The translations under genes and the position numbers were made by a program. The notes beneath the pieces are model-generated. The model was not told where the DNA came from and searched no databases. It saw only the letters and a list, made by a program, of their open reading frames with translations. Source: Clavelina lepadiformis (Eukaryota; Chordata; Ascidiacea; Aplousobranchia; Clavelinidae). From it: a stretch of DNA of 64,000 nucleotides. Below are positions 48,938 to 58,296 of the stretch, piece by piece. The stretch spans positions 4,712,001 through 4,776,000 of the forward strand of contig NC_135244.1 in assembly GCF_947623445.1 (NCBI RefSeq), written 5' to 3'. Position 1 is the first letter of the stretch, and the number at the start of each line of letters is the position of its first letter.

Positions 48938-49855
48938 TTAGGCTTACCATATTTGATAATGCGCAATCCCTGACAAATTTGCCTCAGTTGCATTGACTAA
49001 ATTTAGAATATTGACAAAGTACATTGCCGGCATTGCTTTTTTGTGATAAACACGAAACAATAGAAAAACGAATGAATATACGAATGCAATACACGAATGC
49101 AAGTTTTCTTTTGAACAGTAACATTTACAAAAACGAAAGTTAGCACAGAATTTTTACAAAATATGCTCCAAGGTAATTACAAGTAACGAATACATATAGC
49201 AGTTTACAAACAATACTCTACTCTCCCTCATACCAATCGTTCTTTTCCGAAGATCTGATTTTTTTAACAATCTCTTGTTGGACTTCAAAAACACATAAAA
49301 TTCCCCACAAGACATGCTTTTGAAGTTGTACTGAAGTGTTAAAATTCCTTTCATTGTTTCAATGGTCATCTTATTTGTTTCTTTTGTCCACTGACTCTGC
49401 ATCAGTAAAAACACCTGCTCAACATTTGCGTTGTATGGCGCCACACCAAAGAAAACCTGGGCAACCCTTAGAAATTCTGAGTGACTTACAGCGTTTTTTG
49501 ACTTTTGAAAATACCTGCACCATTTCTTATGTGCTGGCAGTGCAGTAAATTCTTTGTCACTGATGCAACATTCCATAAACGCCTTCAACAACTAGAATAA
49601 GCCAAACCCTAATGCTGTTCATCTTAAAATGTAGTAAACAATTTACGTCATACACAAGTTGCAGACAGTTTTGACGAGCTGAGTGTTCGCGACCTAGAAA
49701 AAGTTGGAAAAAGGTGGCGACCTAGAACACTTGGACTAAAAGACAATTTAAAAAAATTCCTGACTTTTGAGCACATTTTAGCATTTCTCCCTGACGCAGA
49801 TTTGAACACAAAATTCCCTGACATGTCAGGGAAAATCCTGATGTATGGCAACCCT
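48938..49855. mobile_element. hAT-like element, deletion derivative
   Basis: Flanked by an 8-bp direct repeat ATTGTAGT (48930-48937 and 49856-49863). Ends are TTAGGCTTACCAT and ATGGCAACCCT, imperfect inverted repeats shared with the element at 59954-60399. Copy C has the uninterrupted target (TCTACAATGTACAATGATG region, opposite strand). The minus strand contains a transposase remnant (49591-49154). Near the right end TTCCCTGACATGTCAGGGAA is a short palindrome. Confidence 0.85.
49154..49591 (-). pseudogene. hAT transposase C-terminal (dimerisation) fragment
   Basis: 145-codon frame with the hAT C-terminal signature: NANVEQVFLLMQSQWTKE followed by NKMTIETMKGILTLQYNF and CGEFYVFL, matching the N-x-x-x-E-R-x-F-S-L-M...R...L dimerisation block of hAT transposases and their domesticated relatives. 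The RNase-H core is missing. It lies wholly inside the element at 48938-49855. Confidence 0.75.
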
Positions 49856-50227
49856 ATTGTAGTGTAACAGAAGTAATTAGGAATTGGTTGACACAAGCTT
49901 TTACAAACATCCCAACATATGCGGTTTAACAAATGGTTTTTTACATCACTCTGATGACGTCTTGATGGTGACGCGACAAATCAAACCCGGACAATCCACA
50001 CCAAACAATTGTAAACTTCTGACCCTCTAACCTTCCAACCCTGTAAACCGAAAATTTTAGGTTTCAATTATCGGGATTGACTTGTCGCGATACCCGTCTG
50101 TATGGGTCTGTGTTAAAAATGATTTAATCCGGTGTTTCTTAATGTGACAATGTATAGCGCACAGTTTTGGAACCTAGTCTACAACGATTTTATAAAACAG
50201 TACCTCGTGTCTATTAATTGTATTAGC

Positions 50228-50350
50228 TGTCTTTATTATACCGAAAAAAAATTGGGTTTAAAGCTTTTTTCACAGATTTTTATTAACCTAGCTTAAATGT
50301 AATGACATAGTTACATAAACATTCCTTCTAATCTAAATCTAACTTCACTT
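50228..50350 (-). repeat. Dispersed repeat family member in copy B
   Basis: Minus-strand copy of the AAGCTAGGTT / CTGTGAAAA repeat, corresponding to 57020-57130 in copy C; it was carried along by the segmental duplication. Confidence 0.45.
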
Positions 50351-50430
50351 AAGCCCTAAACAGCTGAAACCAACATTTTGCACGCCCATTCTCCTAACAT
50401 AACCGACAATTCCTAACAACGGCCTGCGTG

Positions 50431-52563
50431 GCCTGCCGTCACGATCTAAAGAGCTGACGGCGTCCATATCGCTTACTGTCAGTTCAAAATCAAACACCTG
50501 CGAAGTAGAGAAAACATTCTTCTGCACCAGATATTTAGGTCACAATTGTACAAGGTTAGAGCCTATACGTGTTATATGATTTAATCTTACTTTAAGATTG
50601 GATCTTATTCTTTCAGGAGTAACACTTTTGGGAATAACGACAGCTTTTCTTTGAATTAAGTAGCGCAGTACAACTTGAGCAACTGTTTTGTTCAATCTTT
50701 TTGCAATTTCAACTAGAGTTGGATCTTCCAATATGACCGGATCGTTTGATGTCGCCCTTGAAATAAACAAACATGGCATAAGGAAATGATGCATATTTTC
50801 AGGTTTCCTCACTTTTTATCTGTTGCAAACAGCAAAACTGTACACAAATAATCCTGCTCGCATTTACCGTGGTCTATTTGGTGATCCAAAAGGACTGTAA
50901 GCTGTTATCACGATGCCCTTGCTTGTGCAAAAATCTACCAAGTTTTTTGAACCAAATATGGGTTCATTTCAACTTGGTTGACAGCTGGCGGAACAGTACA
51001 CTCTTTCAATATTCGGTCAATCTGGTATTTATTAAAGTTTGAAACTTCAATACTTCGCACGAGACCTTCCTTTTGAAGTTCTTCCATTGCCTGCAGTTAT
51101 ACAGAGAATATAGTGATTAACAAATTTTAATGCAAGTAAAACTTACGAGTATTACTGTTGAGTAATGTTTAGGTAACTGTGCCATGTGCACTGCCATCTT
51201 AAAGTACTTCGTTACCTTCCATGTTTGTACGTAATCGGTGTCTTCATAAAGGGGAGCACCACTTGGATCTTTCGGTAGCTTGTCTTTATCACTATGACAA
51301 AACATTGATTCGGTAAAAGTTGTGATTAATGCCGTGTTTCCATTTTCAATATGTCTCTGTAAACCTGTGCTTACAATGTATTTCAAACCACAGGGAGTGT
51401 GAATGAGATACAAATCCAGGTACACCAAACCCAATTTCTTCAAGCTCTTCATAAATGCTGTCTTAACCAGTTCCGGTTTATGGAAGATATTCCACAACTG
51501 TTGCAAAAAAATCCATAAAGTTTTTTAAAATTAACTTTTAGTTTGATGGCGAAGTGTTTCAACCAATTCGTCAAATTCTTGCCTTGCTAGTGATAAACAA
51601 ATCTTCTCTTTTCACTTTGTCTTCCTTAATCATTTTGGAAACTCCTTGCCCCACTTCTTTTTCGTTTCCATAGTTCCAAGCGCCGTCGATGTGGCGATAC
51701 CCACACTCGATGGCGTGCTCAACCGCTGCTTGAACCTGTCCTTTGGGAGACTGCAAAACAAAATACAGTCGTTCAGTCACACAGGCACCGGTGATGTTGT
51801 GGTGGTTACGCTTTTCCATTGGAATAAGTGAATCACCACATGTTGCATGGAGGGCGGAGTGTCCAGGACTATGCTGCAATGGAATCGAAAACCACCTTGA
51901 GGTTTAAAATTAAATCAACTATCGGTATATGCAACATTGCAAGTTAACGAATCAAACCCGCAACGAGTGTTACTGTTTGTTTCGCTGTATATGACTAGAA
52001 CGTTGTATGCTCGTCCATGTATTTAACAATTCAGTTAATGGATTAGTGGCTTGGATTAATATTTAATTAAAAAACTGCTCAGTAGGTTTAGAATGAAGTT
52101 CTTTTTTTATGTACACAACGTGATTTAGTCCCATACATGTACACAACACGAACTTATGTACAGCCAGATAAATCAAAACATATACTGTCCGTGGTTGATT
52201 TAAAACTAATCATCTTATATTACCATGTTTATAGATTAAATTTCAAACTACAGATAAATTGCAGAATTTTGTTATTCGAGTTACTAACTTCAATTATACT
52301 TCGTGGTATTTTAAAGCAATGTCATCTTTAGCCACCTTATATTATCGAATTACTAAGTTACTTAAAAAATATCTCGCGGAAGTTGTATCAAATTTTCAGT
52401 TGCTGTTTTTAAAACATGTAACTCCACCAGTTTGTTGGGGCTAGTAGGTCTTTAGCAGGCTGAACTTTTATGTGAACTTATAGTAACAAACATTCAATGT
52501 GCCTAATCCAACCAACGGCATCTGATGGCCAGTTTGAAGTCGAACTGTGGGAGCAGTCATCAT
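50431..52563 (-). pseudogene. Aldo-keto reductase AKR2, degraded inverted copy
   Basis: Exons 1-7 align with AKR1 and AKR3 (52563-52492, 51750-51583, 51497-51375, then a region to about 51218, then about 51090-50870, 50761-50590 and 50500-50431). Damage: the exon 1 end reads GTLN where AKR1 has GTWK; the exon 4 acceptor CAG has become CAT, so the nearest AG would give an immediate stop; exon 5 has lost one base in the run before DLVDF; exon 7 is cut after RDGR and fused to downstream flank, removing the rest of exon 7 and exon 8. The tetrad codons of exons 2-3 and the GC donor after K80 remain. It is best read as a recent pseudogene, though a short transcript from exons 1-3 is possible. Confidence 0.88.
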
Positions 52564-52802
52564 TCAGCTATAAAGTCGGCTATTAATCAAGAAAGTTTTT
52601 GTTCAACTGAAATCTACCGGAACAAAAATGTTGGCTCAAATTAGCGTCCGATGTGTTCACTAATCACTATGCTAAGAGATTCCCACTCAGGTTACTGTTA
52701 CCGTTAGCATACACGCTGCAGTCAACAGAAACGCATTTAATATTTTCTGATATGCAACGAAAAAAGCTACGTGCGTTATTAATGAGTACGCTTAGGACAG
52801 AG

Positions 52803-53075
52803 CAAATAAATACGTTGTAAGTGTTGCAAAATGTCTTTGTGTCACAAAACTTTATAGTTATTTGTTTATCGCATCTTGTCAACTTCCATTTTCTGTCCGG
52901 ACAACGAGACTATAATACCGAAAGGATCAGATGGCAAGACACTTTTTGATGATATCGACCACGTTAAGATTTGGAAGGTAAAAAATCGTTACAAGAATCG
53001 TAAAATAATCATCTAGTAAATGATTAAGACTTGTCTGAAACTTGAATTTTTACCATTGAAAAGTTTGTTGACGTT
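52803..53075 (+). pseudogene. Fragment of an AKR4-like gene (exon 3 end to intron 4)
   Basis: Starts at AATAAATACGTTGTAAGT and runs through the intron, exon 4 (DNETIIPKGSDGKTLFDD) and the following intron, matching 59612-59880 of AKR4 at high identity. It stops at GTTGACGTTT, where copy C begins. One acceptor difference is visible (CTGTCCGG versus CTGTGAGG). A 270-bp piece wedged between inverted copy B and direct copy C, left by the rearrangement. Confidence 0.85.
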
Positions 53076-54100
53076 TTTCACACGGTTTTGCGTTTCACGC
53101 TTTTAGGGTGGAACTTTTCGACCGAGCTTTTAAAAACTTTTGTCCCTCCCCCAACGCGATCCAAAATACGCCGCTGCGTGTAGCGATCATCACACGAAAA
53201 TATTGATGTAATTAAAGCATACAAGTGTCAAATTTTCCTCATACTCCGTTTAGTTCAGCGTCCCCAGCATAGCTATAGTGTTTTAGCGCCCGGGGACAGA
53301 TGCAGCTTTGGCCCCATAACGTTTAAAAATAGATAAGAAGAGCAAACACCAAAATTGCAAGCTCTAGTAAAATTTGTCGTCCAAGGCGTGTTTTCTGAGT
53401 TTGGTGGTCTTGCTAACCTTCCACTGTTAACCTATTGAGGCTTAGCCGATTTTTCTCCGTCCATCGAGCAGCATTACGCAGCATGATTGTTTGAAATAAC
53501 ATAAGCAAATCCTATAATGACGTCATTGTTAACAGCAATCTAACAACTTTGCTTTTACAAGTTGTACTGTGGACAACTGAAAGCAGCTATTTTGTTAGAG
53601 AATCATACTTCACAGCTACCAGTGCATTTGATATTTTGTAAGTGTTTTGAAAAATTCTGAACTCATTAAGCAAAAACAAAATAGTAGATATTTGTATATC
53701 TTTAAAACACCTCGATCAAGTGTTGCAAAGAATTATAATTATGAACGTAGGGCCGAAACGAAGAAATTTCATTACTCCGAAGAAGTAATTTCATTACTCC
53801 GAAGCTAGCGTCAAACCAGGTTACACAAACACCAAAAGATCCTTTTTGTTAGTTAAATATTTGCACTGACCTAAGCGTAGTCATTAATAACACACGTAGC
53901 TTTTTTTCGTTGCATATCAGAAAATATTAAATGCGTCTCTGTTGACTGCAGTGTGTATGCTAACGGCAACAGTAAGCTGTGTGGGAATCTCTTAGCATAG
54001 TGATTAGTGAACACATTGGACGCTAATTTGAGCCAACATTTTTGTTCCAGTAGATTTCAGTTGAACAAAAACTTTGATTAATAGGCGACTTTATAGCTGA

Positions 54101-56437
54101 ATGATGACTGCTCCCACAGTTCGACTTCAAACTGGCCATCAGATGCCGTTGGTTGGATTAGGCACATGGAATGTTTGTAACTATAAGTTCATATAAAAGT
54201 TTATAAGTTCAGCCTGCTAAAAATCTACCAGCCCCAACAAACTGGTGGAGTTACATGTTTTAAAAACAGCAACTAAAAATTTGACACAACTTCCGCGAGA
54301 AATTTTTGTTAATTAACTTAGTAATTCGATAATATAAGGTGGCTAGAGATGACATTGCTTTGAAATACCATGAAGTATAATTGAAGTTAGTAACTCGAAT
54401 AACAAAATTCTGCAATTTATCTGTAGTTTGAAATTTAATCTATAAACATGATAATATAGACTGATTAGTTGCAAATCAACCACGGACAGTGTATGTTTTT
54501 ATTTAAATCTAGCTGTACATAAGTTCGTGTTGTGTACATGTATAGGACTAAATCGCGTTGTGTACATAAAAACGAACTTTTTTCTAAACCTACTGAGCAG
54601 TTTTTCGATTAAATATTAATCCAAGCCACTAATCCATTAACTGACTTGTTAAATACATAGACGAGCATGAACCATTCTAGTCATATACAGCGAAATAAAC
54701 AGTAACACTCGTTGCGGGTTTGATTCGTTAACTTGCAATGTTGCATATACCGATAGTTGATTTAAACCTCAAGGTGGTTTTCGATTCCATTGCAGCATAG
54801 TCCTGGACACTCCGCGCTCCATGCAACATGTGGTGATTCACTTATTCCAATGGAAACGCGTAACCACCACAACATCACTGGTGCCTTTGTGACTGAACGA
54901 CTGTATTTTGTTTTGCAGTCTCCCAAAGGGCAGGTTCAAGCAGCGGTTGAGCACGCCATCGAGTGTGGGTATCGTCACATCGACGGCGCTTGGAACTATG
55001 GAAACGAAGAAGAAGTGGGGCAAGGAGTTGCAAAAATGATTAAGGAAGACAAAGTGAAAAGAGAAGATTTGTTTATAACTAGCAAGGCAAGAATTTGACG
55101 AATTGGTTGAAACACTTCGCAATCAAACTAAAAGTTAATTATAAAAAACTTTACGGATTTTTTTGCAACAGTTGTGGAATATCTTCCATAAACCGGAACT
55201 GGTTAAGACAGCATTTATGAAGAGCTTGAAGAAATTGGGTTTGGAGTACCTGGATTTGTATCTCATTCACACTCCCTGTGGTTTGAAATACATTGTAAGC
55301 ACAGGTTTATAGCGACATATTGAAAATGGAAACACGGCATTAATCACAAATTTTACCGAATCAATGTTTTGTCAGAGTGATGAAGACAAGGAACCGAAAG
55401 ATCCAAATGGTGCTCCCCTTTATGACGACACCGATTACGTAGAAACATGGAAGGTAACGAAGTACCTTAAGATGGCAGTGCACATTGTACAGTAACCTAA
55501 ACATTACTCAACAGTAATACTCGTAAGTTTTACTTTGCATTAAAGTTTGTTAATCACTATATTCTCTGTATAACTGCAGGCAATGGAAGAACTTCAAAAG
55601 GAAGGTCTCGTGCGAAGTATTGGAGTTTCGAACTTTAATAAATACCAGATTGACCGAATATTGAGAGAGTGTACTGCTCCGCCAGCTGTCAACCAAGTTG
55701 AAATGAACCCATATTTGTTTCAAAAAGACTTGGTAGATTTTTGCACAAGCAAGGGCATCGTGATAACAGCTTACAGTCCTTTTGGATCACCAAATAGACC
55801 ACGGTAAATGCGAGCAGGGTTACTTGTGTACAGTTTTGCTGTTTGCAACAGATAAAAAGTGAGGGAACCTGAAAATATGCATCGTTTCCTTATGCCGTGT
55901 TTGTCTATTTCAAGGGCGACACCAAACGATTCGATCATATTGGAAGATCCAGTTCTAGTTGAAATTGCCAAAAGATTGAACAAAACAGTTGCTCAAGTTA
56001 TACTGCGCTACTTAATTCAAAGAAAAGCTGTCGTTATTCCCAAAAGTGTTACTCCTGAAAGAATAAGATCCAATCTTAAAGTAAGATTAAATCAGATAAC
56101 ACGTATAGGCTCTAACCTTGTACAATTGTGACCTAAATATCTGGTGCAGAAGAACGTTTTCTCTACTTCGCAGGTGTTTGATTTTGAACTGACAGGAAGC
56201 GATATGGACGCCATCAGCTCTTTAGATCGTGACGGAAAGGCTTGCCCATGGTTCTTGTATGTTTATATCATACAGCTCTGTTTTGGCCTATGTATTCTGC
56301 TAGAGCTAGAGAATGAAAATTGATTAAAGTTTAAACATTGAGAGGATATTGCATGTTAAGTGTTTAACATTTAGAAAATATTTTACAGCATTGTTGACCA
56401 CAAGTACTATCCATTCGGGAAAAATTATGCGGAGTAA
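54101..56437 (+). CDS. Aldo-keto reductase AKR3 (AKR1-family), intact
   Basis: Eight exons: 54101-54172, 54919-55086, 55172-55294, 55376-55453, 55580-55803, 55915-56080, 56174-56256 and 56389-56437; the same lengths and phases as AKR1; 320 residues. Tetrad D46, Y51, K80 and H113 present; [13 protein letters not shown] and [13 protein letters not shown] intact. Differences from AKR1 include GTWN (for GTWK), HTPCGLKYI (for HNPCGEKYI), Y/F at the VQKDL/FQKDL site, SPNRPR (for SPDRPW) and WFFIVD near the end. The substrate-loop changes could alter specificity. Intron 2 is again GC-AG. AATAAA at 56513-56518. The promoter region is that of AKR1 without the MULE. Likely a cytosolic carbonyl reductase. 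Confidence 0.92.
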
Positions 56438-57019
56438 TTGCAATAGTGCAGGTAGAAAACCAAGTCAACCTTTGGTATCGTTTGTTTTTGTCATTGCCTG
56501 TTGGATGTGCAAAATAAAAACTCTAGCAGTTATAAAGCAGGATAAAATAATTATGCGAACAACAAATAAGCATACAAAACAGCAGAGCTCCAAAGACTTA
56601 ATTTAATATTTGCAAGATTTATAGATTACTTCAATAAAAATAAATAAAGGATGACTATTTCACGGTAAGTAGGTCACGAAGCCCGTTGTTAAAGGTAAGG
56701 CAAGGTTAGGTAAAGTGAATAGCAATGCAAAAAATCGATTTTAGCTACTTAGGGTTAAATTGAAATTTAAACATTAAAGTTTTTTAAGATGTAAACGAGT
56801 CGCTATTCACCGGACATAAGAAGCCCTTCTTGCGTTACGGTCATTCACGGCTCAAAGGTTGGTAGAAATAATTCATCGGACGGCTAAATGCGGCCATGGC
56901 TAAATGCGAGGAAACACTGATTTCACCACAACATAGGCCACGCAGCCCGTTGTTAGGAATTGTCTGTTATGTTAGGAGAATGGGCGTGCAAAATGTTGTT
57001 TTTAGCTGTTTAGGGCTTA

Positions 57020-57130
57020 AGTGAAGTTAGATTTAGATTAGAAAGAATGTTTATGTAACTATGTCATTACATTTAAGCTAGGTTAATAAAAATCTGTGAA
57101 AATAGCTTTGAACCCAAAATTTTTTCGGTA
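57020..57130 (+). repeat. Dispersed repeat family member in copy C
   Basis: TTAGATTAGAAAG, TTTAAGCTAGGTT, CTGTGAAAATAGCTTTGAAC and AAAATTTTTTCGG in order; see 37045-37195 and 21828-21935 for independent copies. Confidence 0.45.
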
Positions 57131-57985
57131 TAATAAAGACAGCCAATACTATTAATAGACACGAGGTACTGTTTTACAAAATCGTTGTAGACTAGGTTTC
57201 AAAACTGTGCGCTATACATTGTCACGTTAAGAAACACCGGATTAAATCATTTTTAACACAGACCCATACAGACGGGTATCGCGACAAGTCAATCCCGACA
57301 ATTCAAACCAAAAATTTTCGGTAGACGGTTAGAGGGTCAGAGGGATACAATTGTCAGGTATGGATTGTCCGAGTTTGAATTGTCGCATCACCATCCAGAC
57401 GACATCATAGTGACGTAACAAACCATTTGTTAAACCGCACATGTTGGGATGTTTGTAAAAGCTTGTATCAACCAAATCCTAATTACTTCCGTTACTCTGC
57501 ATTCTACAATGTACAATGATGTTGTAAGCTAATTAGAGCGTGATTGAGTAGACGAAGTAATTTATACAAAACCCATCTTGGTCAACTTATAAAATGTAAT
57601 CAACTTAATCTCCTAATGAGACCCTAATTCGTTACGACAGAAAGCTTTTTATTTTTCAAAGCAAGCACACAGTCACGAAATTTAAAATAGAAGCTAATAT
57701 CGTTCTTACCTGCCACGATGTTTTGTACCGATTTGGCATTATTGTTTTGCTATTTTCTCAGAACGAGAAACGTGTAAAGTCAGTCACTCAATATTTCCGT
57801 CATACTTCCCGGTAAAAGGCGAATGCAGTAAACAGTAGGGGAATAAATGGAACGGTTTGCTACATGTATAAGCCATAATAGTCTTACAGTAAAGCTTTGA
57901 ATATTTTTGTTTTGTCTTAGGGGTTGTCGCATCGGAAAGTCGGGCTGAAAATAAGATTTGGACGGATCTTTATCATGATAAAAGT

Positions 57986-58296
57986 GATTTTTCATCTGTA
58001 TTTTAAAGGAAGTTGATAGTTAAGTGAAAATGAAACAAGGTGTAAGACAGGACACAATACGCTTTAAAGATTTGGTCCAAGGAAATGAAAATAACGATAT
58101 ACGTAAAAAAGAACGACGTTTCAACGTTTTTTTATCACCAAATAGGTTTACATTATATTTAGTTACTTAATTTTTTAAATTACTACCAAGATTTCAAAAC
58201 AACCAAGGGAATTTAGCTGTAATTTTTCCATTCGCATTGTTCCATGTTGATTGAGCTGAACAATCCTAGATTCCTAGTACAAGGTATTGAAGCGAG
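57986..58296. other. AKR4 upstream flank
   Basis: Unique relative to copies A-C. No exon. Contains the presumed AKR4 promoter and leader. Confidence 0.4.

Larger units (their letters stand above)
48469..52801 (-). repeat. AKR segmental duplication, copy B (inverted)
   Basis: Read on the minus strand from 52801, it matches copies A and C in order: promoter region, AKR2 exons 1-7, then 3' flank to the equivalent of C near 57972. It carries a hAT-like insertion (48938-49855) and a deletion covering the end of exon 7 and all of exon 8. Its outer edge at 52801 abuts a plus-strand AKR4-like fragment; its inner edge abuts copy A. Confidence 0.85.
53079..57985 (+). repeat. AKR segmental duplication, copy C (direct)
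   Basis: Matches copy A from TTTTGCGTTTCACGC and continues past A's junction to about 57985, where it pairs with the inverted start of copy B. It lacks the MULE and the copy-B hAT-like insertion, so it preserves both empty sites and the longest ancestral flank. It contains intact AKR3. Confidence 0.85.
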
